Shown in pieces: positions 1 through 9,364 of a stretch of DNA of 52,030 nt. Numbering within the stretch: position 1 is the first letter of the stretch; each line of letters opens with the position of its first letter. A model generated the notes under the pieces. The model saw only the letters and a program-made list of their open reading frames with translations. It had not been told where the DNA came from and did not search any database. Source of the stretch: Planctomycetia bacterium TMED53 (GTDB lineage: Bacteria; Planctomycetota; UBA8108; UBA1146); contig NHDG01000056.1 in assembly GCA_002167285.1 (NCBI GenBank), positions 1 to 52,030 on the forward strand, in the 5' to 3' direction. A program made the translations under genes and the position numbers.

Positions 1-214
1 ATGCATATCGAGCCTATTCAATAACATGAAATGAGTAGAGCTCATTTCTAGAGTATTATTTTTAGAAGTATACGGAATATACCGTTGGTGTTATCGAGAA
101 GACAAAAAACACTTTGTCATTTTCCGTGGGGGTGGATTGTTTGTTTTGTCTATGAATCAAGATATCTGCATTGCAGGATCTGGCGGTCTAATTGCTTTGG
201 GCTAACTTGATTAT

Positions 215-1000
215 ATGAACATTCATGAATCTCCTTTAACGAGCTTCGAACTCTCTCCCCCGCGTTGGTCGGGGGATGCCCTGTCTTTACGTTTTGAGAT
301 GCGGGAGCAGGGGTTGACGGCGGTGCCGGCGGCTGGGGATGCGTTTGGTGCGATCACGGTGGATCTGGGTTCTGCTTCGGTGGAGCGGCGGGTGGCGCAG
401 GGGCGTGGCGGGTTGCTGGCGAAGGCGCTGTTGCCGTCGGCGGATCAGCCGATGCCGTTGGTGTGGGATGTGACCGCCGGGCTCGGTCGCGATGCGATGA
501 CTTTGGCGCGGCTGGGGTGTGAAGTGGTGGCGTTTGAGCGCCATCCGTTTTTGGGGTTGCTGCTGCTGGACGGTCATCGACGGGCATTGCTGCGGGATGA
601 TGCCACCGGCGAAGCGGCACGGCGGCTGACGGTGCGCATCGAGGATGCGAGTGACGCCCTGTCACGGGTGGCTCAAGAAACGCCGGTGGACGATCAAGCG
701 CGGCGCCCGGATGCGATTCTCATCGATCCGATGTTTCCCGAAGGGAAGAACAAGGCCGCTGTCAAAAAGGAAGCGGTGCTGTTGCGGATGCTCGTCGGCG
801 AAGGAGCACGCCCGCATGAGGATGAAGCCCTGCTGAAAGCGGCTCTCGAAGCCGCCCGCTGGCGAGTGGCGGTCAAGCGTCCGCTGAAAGCCCCGAAGAT
901 CCTCGACACTCCCCCACCCCAGGCCACCTTCAAGGGCAAGAGCGTGCGCGTGGATCGGTATGCGTGTCAGGGTCGGTCGATCCCGAATTCCCGTTCCTGA
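215..1000 (+). CDS. rsmJ: RsmJ-like 16S rRNA (guanine-N2) methyltransferase
   Basis: Protein contains VWDVTAGLGRDAMTLARLGCEVVAFERHPFLGLLLLDG and DAILIDPMFPEGKNKAAVKKE, matching the RsmJ/YhiQ family pattern (DATAGLGRDAFVLA, IDPMFP..KSA.VKKE). Confidence 0.85.
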   Translation: MNIHESPLTSFELSPPRWSGDALSLRFEMREQGLTAVPAAGDAFGAITVDLGSASVERRVAQGRGGLLAKALLPSADQPMPLVWDVTAGLGRDAMTLARLGCEVVAFERHPFLGLLLLDGHRRALLRDDATGEAARRLTVRIEDASDALSRVAQETPVDDQARRPDAILIDPMFPEGKNKAAVKKEAVLLRMLVGEGARPHEDEALLKAALEAARWRVAVKRPLKAPKILDTPPPQATFKGKSVRVDRYACQGRSIPNSRS

Positions 1001-1096
1001 CCGGATCCTGAACTCCCCAAAGATTCACAATCCAGTCGGATGATTCTTCATGGAATCCGGGGAAGATTCCCTGTGTGAGACGGTGTGTTATTCAAA

Positions 1097-1135
1097 GAGG
1101 GGGGCCGGGATTTTCTGCTTTCCGGTCTCCCCCTC
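1097..1135. other. GC-rich inverted repeat / possible bidirectional terminator hairpin
   Basis: GAGGGGGGCCGG-loop-CCGGTCTCCCCCTC in the intergenic region; imperfect stem, no long T-tract. Confidence 0.4.
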
Positions 1136-1200
1136 ATCATGGAAAGTTTGTGTGGATCCTGCGGGCTTTACTTTGTTCCGGTTTGGGAGACACTGTCGCC

Positions 1201-1251
1201 ATGAAAAACAAACTGCATCCCTATCTTGCTGAATTCCTCGGCTCTCTCGGC
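1201..1251 (+). pseudogene. Truncated aquaporin (MIP family) 5' remnant
   Basis: Translation MKNKLHPYLAEFLGSLG closely matches the start of the intact aquaporin at 9365 (MKISLHPYLAEFLGTFG); hand-aligned 36/51 nt identical, and similarity extends into the 5' leader (CACTGTCGCCATG vs GACTGTCACCCATG). Similarity ends at the stop codon of the minus-strand ABC gene (1254). Confidence 0.75.
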
Positions 1252-1253
1252 GA

Positions 1254-4151
1254 TCAGGTTGATTGCCTGGCGAGCAATCCGGCGAAGACTCCATCGGCGG
1301 CGGCAAGCTCGGCGTAGGTACCCTTCTCAACGACCCGACCCTTATCGAGAACGTAGATGCAATTCGCTTCGCGAATCGAGCTGAGGCGGTGGGCGATGAC
1401 GACGCGCGTCACATTCCTGCGATTGAGACTCTCGTTGACGATGTTTTGCGCCTTGTTATCGAGAGCGCTGGTGGCCTCATCGAGGAACAGGACTTTTGGC
1501 CGACGGATCAGGGCACGGGCGATCAACAACCTTTGCCTTTGTCCGCCAGAGAGATTGCTGCCCCCTTCACTGACCACGGTGTGAAGCTGCATCGGCATGT
1601 CGTAGATATCATCGGCGATCCCCGCTTCCTCGACCGCTTCCCAGGCTTCTTCCATGGTGTAAACGGAACCGACGGTGATATTTTCAAAGATGGTCCCCGC
1701 ACTGATATGCCCCGATTGCAACACCACCCCCAACTGGCGGCGAACGGCGGTGGAATCGACGGAGTCGATGTTTTGGCCGTCGAAACGGATCTCGCCACTT
1801 TCAGGAGTTTCAAAGCCGAGCATCAAACGCAGCAGGGTGGACTTTCCGCAGCCGGAAGTGCCGGTCAATGCGATCATCTCGCCAGGCTTGGCATGGATGG
1901 AAACATCTTCGAGGATCTTGGGCCCGTCTGCTGAGTAACGGAAATGAATCCGGGAGAGTTCGATCTCGCCTTTGATTTTCCCGGGATCGATGCTGGCGGA
2001 GGTCGTCTCCATCTCGGCTTCGAGGAGTGGCTTCATGCGTTCTGCGAGAACGGTGGTATCGAGGAAATCGACGATGGTGCTGCTCAGTGTCAATGCCCCA
2101 CCGAGGAAGACGCCGAGGGCGGTGTTGAAAGCCAGGAAGATACCGATCGAAAGAGCCGGTGCACCGGCAGCGGGCTCGGTGATCAACGGCATCGCCAACA
2201 TGAAGAGGGCCAAGGTACTGAGCATGGGAATCGTGCGATTGAAGAGGGCCAGGTTATCGACGATGACCTGAACTCTGTTGGAAAGGTGCAACTGTTTGGC
2301 GATGCGATTCATCCACAGGGCGAAGGCGCGCCTTTCGGCACCGGCGACCCGGAGCTTGCTAACAGCACTGATCAACTGGACCTCGAAGCCGAAGAGCTCC
2401 CCCTCCTCTTCCATCAATTTGCGGGCATGCCTTCGGATGAGAACTCCGCCGAGGAAGGTGACGATGGCCACTATGGTGGCGATGGCGATGGCCACCAAGG
2501 CGAGTTTGGCATTGTAGATAAAGAGCAGTATCACATTGAGCAGCGCCATCAGTGAGGTCAACAGTGTCAGCATCGTCGGCCCGCTGAACTCTTGGCTGAT
2601 GGCGTGGGCGGCGGAGATCCGTTGCAGGAGATCCCCGGTGGAGTAGTTCGAAAAGAAGGATGTTTTGAGCCGTAGAACCCGATCCCAAATCGCCGATTGG
2701 GATTCGAAATCGGTGTTCACTGAAAGGCGCAGTGAGACGAAGGATTGGAAGATGGAAAGGAGAGTCATTCCTAGGGTCACCGCCAACAGTGCCCCACCCA
2801 GCTCCAGGAGCAACCGAGAGTTGGAGTTGGGGATGGCGCTATCGAGGATGATGGCCATCGCTTGGGGGAAAAGCATTCCCATCACTGTCAGCACCACCGC
2901 AGCGGTGGCGAAAGCGGTGATATCTGGAAACTTGTTCTTCAAGCTGAAGGCGACCAGATCGACTGGCTTGTTTTTGTCTTCCCCCAAGGTACGGATCAGA
3001 ACCAGCGCATGCCTTTTGAGACGCTGCTGGGTGGACCCATTGATGAGAGTCTTCGAGTCATCGCGGGGGTCGTGAATGTGATAACGCCCTTTGTTGTCGA
3101 GGAGGATGGCAACCGGGCGATCATCCTCTTGCAGGTAGCCGACCAAGGGGCCGACATCCCGCTTCCACCAATCACCTCGGAAGACGACCTTGCGATACTG
3201 AATGCGGGAGGCGCGGGTGATCGCTTCGGCAGGATCACTCAACTTTTCCAAATCGGTAGATTCTGCCATCGGCAAGATGGGGATCCCCTTGGCATTGCCG
3301 ACCGTCTTCATCACCGAGTAGAGATCTTCGCCGGGGTTTTGCAAAGCCACCTGCGGGTTGAGCACGGAAGCCAGGGTTGCCAAAGCGTGCTGGGATCCCT
3401 TTTCTTCGATGGTTTCACGCCGCTTGACCCGTTGTAAGTTTCTTTCGCCCTCTTCGGAGCGGGTTGCATCGCGACGCTTTTGGATGAGGTCATTGAGTTG
3501 CTGTAGAGCATCGAGTGCAGGGTTTTGGTCGATGGCGGCTGGATCAGCGATTTCGAATGCGAGTTCTTCGGTGGCCTCGATCCAGCAGCCGCGTGGGAGC
3601 AGCAGTGGTGAATCTTCACTGCTGAGAGCCATTTCGCCACTGAGGAGTCCTGCCCCTGTCGAGATGTGGATCCAACAACTTTCCTGATGCGGCGTCGTCA
3701 CCATGTGCCCCGGCGAGATGGAAGCGCTCGTATCGCTTTGCAGACGATCGCTATTGGCAGGCGCACCTCCGGCCTGCAAAAGCGGGCTGAGTTTCGATGC
3801 CCATGAACCGACGACATCGGCGATCGATTGTTGCAGCGCTGCTGCAACGAGATCGAGTTTATCGAGGGGCAGTTCGAGGATTTGCATCGAGTCATGGGAG
3901 CTGACCATGCAGCAATACTCACTGGTTGCGGCGTGGTGGGAGATGGAGAAGAGGCTATCGCCAAGTTGGATCTCCCCCAACGGCTTTCGGCGGCCGGATG
4001 ATTGATCATCGATGACGTCGGTGGCCACCAACTCGCCGTGACCTTCGATCACCAACCAGAATTTATCCCGATCGCGGAGAAGCAGAGATTGATGGCCTGA
4101 CGCATGGTGGATCTTGCCGTGCGACTCGAGGGATTCAAATCGCCGACTCAT
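1254..4151 (-). CDS. NHLP/NHLM-type peptide export ABC transporter, permease/ATPase with N-terminal regulatory-like domain (ABC2 type)
   Basis: 965 aa; Walker A GTSGCGKSTLLRL, signature NLSGGQRQRLLIARAL, Walker B VLFLDEATSAL; long N-terminal cNMP-like region and TM domain; coupled (ATGA overlap) to an upstream C39 ABC transporter. Confidence 0.85.
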   Translation of the reverse strand: MSRRFESLESHGKIHHASGHQSLLLRDRDKFWLVIEGHGELVATDVIDDQSSGRRKPLGEIQLGDSLFSISHHAATSEYCCMVSSHDSMQILELPLDKLDLVAAALQQSIADVVGSWASKLSPLLQAGGAPANSDRLQSDTSASISPGHMVTTPHQESCWIHISTGAGLLSGEMALSSEDSPLLLPRGCWIEATEELAFEIADPAAIDQNPALDALQQLNDLIQKRRDATRSEEGERNLQRVKRRETIEEKGSQHALATLASVLNPQVALQNPGEDLYSVMKTVGNAKGIPILPMAESTDLEKLSDPAEAITRASRIQYRKVVFRGDWWKRDVGPLVGYLQEDDRPVAILLDNKGRYHIHDPRDDSKTLINGSTQQRLKRHALVLIRTLGEDKNKPVDLVAFSLKNKFPDITAFATAAVVLTVMGMLFPQAMAIILDSAIPNSNSRLLLELGGALLAVTLGMTLLSIFQSFVSLRLSVNTDFESQSAIWDRVLRLKTSFFSNYSTGDLLQRISAAHAISQEFSGPTMLTLLTSLMALLNVILLFIYNAKLALVAIAIATIVAIVTFLGGVLIRRHARKLMEEEGELFGFEVQLISAVSKLRVAGAERRAFALWMNRIAKQLHLSNRVQVIVDNLALFNRTIPMLSTLALFMLAMPLITEPAAGAPALSIGIFLAFNTALGVFLGGALTLSSTIVDFLDTTVLAERMKPLLEAEMETTSASIDPGKIKGEIELSRIHFRYSADGPKILEDVSIHAKPGEMIALTGTSGCGKSTLLRLMLGFETPESGEIRFDGQNIDSVDSTAVRRQLGVVLQSGHISAGTIFENITVGSVYTMEEAWEAVEEAGIADDIYDMPMQLHTVVSEGGSNLSGGQRQRLLIARALIRRPKVLFLDEATSALDNKAQNIVNESLNRRNVTRVVIAHRLSSIREANCIYVLDKGRVVEKGTYAELAAADGVFAGLLARQST

Positions 4152-6337
4152 GATGCATCCGCCTCTGAAAATTCATCATCCAGCTTCAGCAGTTGGGCGT
4201 AGGAGCCGTCCTTTTCCCACAGTTCATCATGGTTGCCGCGCTCGACTACTTTGCCGTACTCAAGCACGATGATCTCTGTGCAATCACGGATGGTGCTCAA
4301 GCGGTGAGAAACGAAAATTGAGGAGCAGCCACGCATCCGCATCCGATCGAGAACGACCCGCTCCGTTTCGGTATCGAGGGCGCTGGTGGCTTCATCGAGG
4401 ATCAGGATCGTCGGATTTGAGACCAGGGTTCTAGCGATTTCGAGGCGCTGCCTTTGGCCACCACTGAGGTTGTTTCCGCCTTCGAGTAGCTCGCAATCGA
4501 AGCCGCCCTGGAGACCGACGACCGTATCGAGGATCGCCGCATCTTCGCAGGCGTGAATGATGTCGTCATCGGGGACGGTCGAATCCCACAGGGTTAGATT
4601 TTCTTTGACGGTGCCACTGAAGAGTTGAATCTCTTGGCTGATGAAGCTGAAGGAGTTGACAAAGAGATTACGCGGTAGCTCGTCCATCGGAATGTCATCA
4701 AAGTAGATGGTGCCACTCCACGGCTTGAGTTCTCCGGAGATCAGTTTCGCTAAGGTTGATTTTCCGGAGCCACTGCCACCGACGAGGGCGATGCGGTCCC
4801 CGGGCTTGATGTGGATGTTGAGATCTTCCAGCAGTGGCGGCTCGAGGACGTTGTAACCAAAGGTGACATTCTCTAAACGGATGTCCCCCTTGAGGAAAAC
4901 CTTCTCTTCATCGGGGTGACTTTCGGGGGCTCCGCTTTTTGGATCTTCGAAGGGATACTTGAGGACGTCATCGACTCGCTCCAAGTCACCGCGCATCTCT
5001 TGAATCTCAGAACCGAGATCGAGGAGGCTGTTGACCGGAGCGAGAAAGCTCGCCATCAACGATTGGAATGCGACGAGCATACCGATGGTCAATGCTCCAT
5101 CGATGACACGGAAGCCACCGAGAATGATGACCAGGAGTGTCGCCAAGGTGCTCAGGAAGCTTGGGATGGCGACGAGGACGGTATTGCTGACTTGCAGGTT
5201 TTGTTGGGCGTTAACCGCCTTCGAGTAGTAACCGGACCACTTTTCATAAAAGCCCGATTCGAGGCCACTCGCCTTGATTGTTTCCATGCCCTGTAAACCC
5301 GCCATCGCTGTTCCATGGGCCTTGCCAAATTCTTGCAGAACTCGCATCGACGCTTCGATTCGACTTTCGGAAATCCACCTCAAGATCATGAAGTTGAGCA
5401 CCGCCACACAGAGTCCGACCGCTGTCAGCAGGACGTCGTAGTAGAGCATCACGGCGAGGTACAACCCGGCCATCACCACATCGATAGCGGTTTGTGCCAA
5501 GCGCCCAGAGATATTGTTGGCGATATCCTGGTTCAGTTGGCTTCGATTGGCGACTTCACCGGCGAAGCGTTGCACGTAGAACTCGTTGGGAAGTTGCAAA
5601 AGGTGCCAGAAAAATTGGCTCGACAAACGAATCGTAAGATTGAGGCGCAATCGCCTCAGTGAATTCATCTGCAGATACTTGAGACCGAGATTCAAAATGA
5701 TGGCAAAGAACATCGAAAAGATGATGGGCTTGGCCCAATTCGTTCTGTTCTCCAAAATGATCTCATCGAGGAAGACCTGCATCAGGACCGGAAACAAGAT
5801 TCCAGGAATGACCAATAGGAACCCGATGAAGATGCAGAAAAGGATCGGCAGCTTAGCCCCGATCAATCGCTCCGAGATCGCCAGCAGCAAGCTGGGCTTG
5901 CGGCCACCTTTTTGAAACTCGTCGGTGGGTTTCATCGCCAATGCGACTCCGGTGAAGCTTCTTTCAAATTCATCCATCGGGATGACCCGGTGCCCCATCG
6001 CCGGGTCGTTGATGTACGCGTGATCGCCTTTGAAGCCTTCAAGGACGACGAAGTGGTTGAAATCCCAGAAGAGGATGCAAGGTAACTCTAGTGATCGAAG
6101 GGAGGCTGCATCCGACTTGATCCCGTGTGCCTCCATGCCGTATCGACGAGCGGCGCGCAGGACATTGGCGGCTTTACTTCCATCTCTGGAAACTCCGCAC
6201 TCTGCGCGCAATTTTGCCAACGGTTCGATACGGCCGTAGTAACCCAAGACCATCGCCAGCGAGGCGGCACCACATTCGACCGCTTCCATCTGCAGGACCG
6301 TCGGGGTTTTGACCCGTTTATTGGAGGGCTTGGCCAT
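4148..6337 (-). CDS. NHLP-type peptide export ABC transporter with N-terminal C39 peptidase domain
   Basis: 729 aa; C39 motifs QMEAVECGAASLAMVLGYYG (catalytic Cys), FNHFVVLEG (His), NDPAMG (Asp); TM domain; GGSGSGKSTLAKL, LSGGQRQRLEIARTL. Confidence 0.92.
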   Translation of the reverse strand: MAKPSNKRVKTPTVLQMEAVECGAASLAMVLGYYGRIEPLAKLRAECGVSRDGSKAANVLRAARRYGMEAHGIKSDAASLRSLELPCILFWDFNHFVVLEGFKGDHAYINDPAMGHRVIPMDEFERSFTGVALAMKPTDEFQKGGRKPSLLLAISERLIGAKLPILFCIFIGFLLVIPGILFPVLMQVFLDEIILENRTNWAKPIIFSMFFAIILNLGLKYLQMNSLRRLRLNLTIRLSSQFFWHLLQLPNEFYVQRFAGEVANRSQLNQDIANNISGRLAQTAIDVVMAGLYLAVMLYYDVLLTAVGLCVAVLNFMILRWISESRIEASMRVLQEFGKAHGTAMAGLQGMETIKASGLESGFYEKWSGYYSKAVNAQQNLQVSNTVLVAIPSFLSTLATLLVIILGGFRVIDGALTIGMLVAFQSLMASFLAPVNSLLDLGSEIQEMRGDLERVDDVLKYPFEDPKSGAPESHPDEEKVFLKGDIRLENVTFGYNVLEPPLLEDLNIHIKPGDRIALVGGSGSGKSTLAKLISGELKPWSGTIYFDDIPMDELPRNLFVNSFSFISQEIQLFSGTVKENLTLWDSTVPDDDIIHACEDAAILDTVVGLQGGFDCELLEGGNNLSGGQRQRLEIARTLVSNPTILILDEATSALDTETERVVLDRMRMRGCSSIFVSHRLSTIRDCTEIIVLEYGKVVERGNHDELWEKDGSYAQLLKLDDEFSEADAS

Positions 6338-6343
6338 GGAGGA

Positions 6344-7786
6344 TCAGTTCCCCCCCAGCTCTTTGAGGAAGGGAAGCAAAAAGGTGATCGGCTTTCGATA
6401 TTCGGTGGTCGCATCGATAGCGACCGTCATACCGGAGGTGACCTTGATTTCTGGCCCCTTACCTGAAGACCACTCGTAACCACTGCTCGTTTCATCGGAG
6501 CGTTTGAGGTTGCTGCGAACTTCAATCATCGATCCGCCGGTGCCCAAGCTTTGGGCAAGTTCCTTGTTGCCGATGGTGGCGGCGATGGAATCGGTCGAAC
6601 GCGGAATTGAAGAAACGCTCGTCACCTGACCGAGGATGCTGCCGAAGCGTTCCTTTTTGACGGTGGTCGGAGTGACACGGGTAGGCATGCCTTCGGCGAC
6701 TTTTTTACCGTCTTTGACTGGGAAGTAAGCGACGACTACGAGGGCATCTGTGCCCGCGTTGTTTTCCATCGATCCGATCTGCTGACCCGGGGCCAAAACC
6801 TGGCCGGGGGCTATGTTCAGTTCGATGACCTTGCCCGAATAAGGAGCTTTGATCACCGATTGATGACTCAAGTTTTGAGTCAGCCGCTGCACTCGGCCTT
6901 CGGCTTCTTTGATCAACATGTTTTGTTGTGAGTTCTCAGTCAGCTCTGCTTGGTCGAGTCGCGCAATCTGAACATCGAGTTCTTCCAGCTTGCGGTTCAG
7001 TTCTTCGATGTCGTCAAGACGTGTTTGGTGCTCGGCGAGGAACTGCAGTTTTTGATAATCGAGATCGTGTTTTTTCACTTGGAGTTCAGAGAGGGAGACT
7101 TTGTTGGTCAACAACTCCTGACGGGTGTCGTGAAGATCTTCATCGTACTCAGAGAAGATTTCATCTTTAGCTAAGTCTTCGTAGTTGGCGAGTTTTCCCT
7201 TTAGGTACTCCCCAAGTGATAACAAATCCTGTTCCAAGGTGTTGAGCTGTTCGACCTGCTTCTTCAGGTAAAGTTCTTTTTCGTCATGTCTGAGAGTCGC
7301 CAGGTCGGTGTGGATTTGAATCTGTTTTTGGTACCAGGCTTTTTTGGTTTCGATAAACGATTTTTCTGAACTGAGGGTTTGTAGGCGAAGCTCTTCATTG
7401 AGTTTGGTTTTGGCTTTGAGTTCTGCGAGCATCGCCTCTTCGACTGCCAGCTGCCCTTCCAGTTCTGGTTGGTATACCTCTGCGATGACCTGGTCGTATT
7501 GAACAGATTCACCTGGGCCTACCTTCAGCTTGAGCAGCTGACCTTGGGAGTGGCTGTGCAGGGGGACCACTTTTCCGGGGAAAACCATGATCCCGTTGGC
7601 TTTGACATTGACCGGTATTTGGCCAAAGAAGCACCAGAGGATGAAACAAGCCATCCCCAGCCCAACGACAAATACGGGCAGCCAATTGCGGCGCGGTAAC
7701 ACCTCGAGCATGGTGTCGAGCTGCTCTGGCGTGGAGATATGCTCCAGTGCTTTCTTTTGAAACAAGGAGGGCTTTTCGGCGGACAA
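6344..7786 (-). CDS. HlyD-family secretion adaptor of the NHLP export system
   Basis: 480 aa; single N-terminal TM, biotinyl-lipoyl-like half motif (VPLHSHSQGQLLKLKVGPGESVQYDQVIAEVYQPE), coiled-coil region, then APYSGKVIELNIAPGQVLAPGQ. Confidence 0.85.
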   Translation of the reverse strand: MSAEKPSLFQKKALEHISTPEQLDTMLEVLPRRNWLPVFVVGLGMACFILWCFFGQIPVNVKANGIMVFPGKVVPLHSHSQGQLLKLKVGPGESVQYDQVIAEVYQPELEGQLAVEEAMLAELKAKTKLNEELRLQTLSSEKSFIETKKAWYQKQIQIHTDLATLRHDEKELYLKKQVEQLNTLEQDLLSLGEYLKGKLANYEDLAKDEIFSEYDEDLHDTRQELLTNKVSLSELQVKKHDLDYQKLQFLAEHQTRLDDIEELNRKLEELDVQIARLDQAELTENSQQNMLIKEAEGRVQRLTQNLSHQSVIKAPYSGKVIELNIAPGQVLAPGQQIGSMENNAGTDALVVVAYFPVKDGKKVAEGMPTRVTPTTVKKERFGSILGQVTSVSSIPRSTDSIAATIGNKELAQSLGTGGSMIEVRSNLKRSDETSSGYEWSSGKGPEIKVTSGMTVAIDATTEYRKPITFLLPFLKELGGN

Positions 7787-7820
7787 AATTACTCCTGGCG
7801 GTTAACGGTTATATCAACAA

Positions 7821-8372
7821 TCAATGTTTTCGGGATCGCTCGATCAGGTATTCGAATCGGCGACCGGCCAACGACACCGCTTCCAAAACATCCGGATCGA
7901 CGATGCTGAGATCGTCATCCTCGTTTTGTGCTTCGGCAGCTTTGATATTCCCTGCTGTGAGTGTGGTTTGAGTCAGATGGATCAAACGTTGGGCTAGGCA
8001 AACGCCGATCGCTTTGTAAAAGCGACTGCCAAAGTTTGCATCGGTTCTCAACTTTGCAGATAGATCCCTGCGGGAAACTTTCAAAACATTTGTTTGCTCG
8101 AGGGCGATCAGGGTTACGGCGGGAGGTCTCGAATCAAGGAATGAAACTTCACCGACGATTTCGCCGGGGTAGAGGGTCGACAGGGATTTCTCAGGATTGG
8201 CGAGGGTGGTGACCTTGAGAGAGCCTTCAAGGATGATGCCGAGAGAGTCGAGGTGAACCCCCTCTTCGATGAGAGTCTCCCCCTCCTGGAGAGCTTGGGT
8301 CTTTCCAACCCTGGCGAACCAATCGATATCCAGGTCTTCAAGGACTCCTAGGATGATCAATGAATTACGCAT
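7821..8372 (-). CDS. Cyclic nucleotide-binding (Crp-like) domain protein, no obvious HTH
   Basis: 183 aa; GETLIEEGVHLDSLGIILEGSLKVTTLANPEKSLSTLYPGEIVGEVSFLDSRPPAVTLIALEQTNVLKVSRRDL matches the cNMP-binding beta-roll; no C-terminal winged helix seen. Confidence 0.8.
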   Translation of the reverse strand: MRNSLIILGVLEDLDIDWFARVGKTQALQEGETLIEEGVHLDSLGIILEGSLKVTTLANPEKSLSTLYPGEIVGEVSFLDSRPPAVTLIALEQTNVLKVSRRDLSAKLRTDANFGSRFYKAIGVCLAQRLIHLTQTTLTAGNIKAAEAQNEDDDLSIVDPDVLEAVSLAGRRFEYLIERSRKH

Positions 8373-8444
8373 CGCTGTTAAACCTGTTTCTACTATTCGA
8401 CATTGACAATAGCGTCTGTTAAGAATCTATTTTGCACATAAAAA

Positions 8445-8489
8445 AAACCGATTGCCCCAACTAAATTAAGTGGTTGAGGCAATCGGTTT
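8445..8489 (-). terminator. Rho-independent terminator downstream of the small double-glycine peptide gene
   Basis: 12-bp perfect stem AAACCGATTGCC / GGCAATCGGTTT with an A-run at the plus-strand left side (U-tract on the minus transcript). Confidence 0.75.
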
Positions 8490-8543
8490 GAAGTTTGTAG
8501 TGCTTCTCTTGGTCTGGTTCGTTAAACCAGGCCTGAGTTACGA

Positions 8544-8741
8544 CTACTTGCCCTTGGTATTGATCTTGGTCGGATCGGGCTTGGGATCAAAAGCGTCTCC
8601 ACCACCGGGCATTGGCTTGTGATCGTCTCTGGCGCTGGCGGCAGTCTTCTTAGCTTTGAGCATTTCTTCTTTAGACATGCCTTTGGCTCCGCCTGCAACA
8701 CCCTCAAGATCTGCGTCGGAAATTTTGTTCTCGTCACTCAT
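8544..8741 (-). CDS. Candidate double-glycine-leader precursor peptide exported by the NHLP system
   Basis: MSDENKISDADLEGVAGG|AKGMSKEEMLKAKKTAASARDDHKPMPGGGDAFDPKPDPTKINTKGK; leader resembles 'LSDxELExVAGG' double-glycine leaders; start chosen at ATG 8741 with RBS-like AGAAGGTGG 8 nt upstream. Confidence 0.75.
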   Translation of the reverse strand: MSDENKISDADLEGVAGGAKGMSKEEMLKAKKTAASARDDHKPMPGGGDAFDPKPDPTKINTKGK

Positions 8742-9364
8742 GGTTTGACCCACCTTCTATCTTGGAGACCCAATAAACGGGGACACAGCATTCGCTGCAA
8801 ACTATTGAAAACGGCGTTGTTGGATCTCCGCCTTCCAACGCCAACTTCCTTCACTGTCAATAAACTCCTAAAAAGCTAGGAAATCAATGACCCGAACTTC
8901 AGGTCCTCACAGTCGATTTCATAAAATCTGTATCAGATCCTATCGATCGATCAGACACCCCAATCTTACATTTTAGGAACTTCCGGGTAAAGGTCTCAGC
9001 TTGAGAGATTAAATATATGAGATTATTACAGTTATGAAATTTCAATGAATGATTCCCTCGTTGAGGGAGCCTTTAAGGGGTTGGGTTTTCCCGATATATC
9101 CCCCAATTTTCCAACATATGCGTTACAGGAACTCAAGAAGGTGCATCCGATAAATTTGAACCTTCAGGTCGGGAATTTGACGTCAGTTTATGCACGACGC
9201 GGTGATAGCAGTGACGGGTTTGAAGTTGTAAGTCGGAGGATTGATCGAAATGAGTTTCTGCCATCGACCTTGCTTTTACCTCCGAATCGATTTGCGATAA
9301 CGGAGTGATTTCAAGTTGATCTTTACTCGTTTGCAATTTTGGAAATTTAGAGAGACTGTCACCC

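Noticed and set aside
1-214. AT-rich leader at the window start considered as an ncRNA or mobile-element end
   Set aside because: No hairpin, terminal inverted repeat or conserved RNA motif recognised by eye; likely just the rsmJ upstream region.
2862-3437. Long antisense ORFs (also 1263-1934 and 1944-2555) opposite the ABC2 gene
   Set aside because: They lie fully opposite a well-supported ABC transporter gene and show compositional, not family, sequence; GC-rich antisense open frames are expected.
9045-9308. Small ORF MNDSLVEGAFKGLGF... (and antisense 9133-9366) between the peptide gene and aquaporin
   Set aside because: No signal, leader or domain recognised; conflicting ORFs on both strands; not enough evidence to call either as coding.
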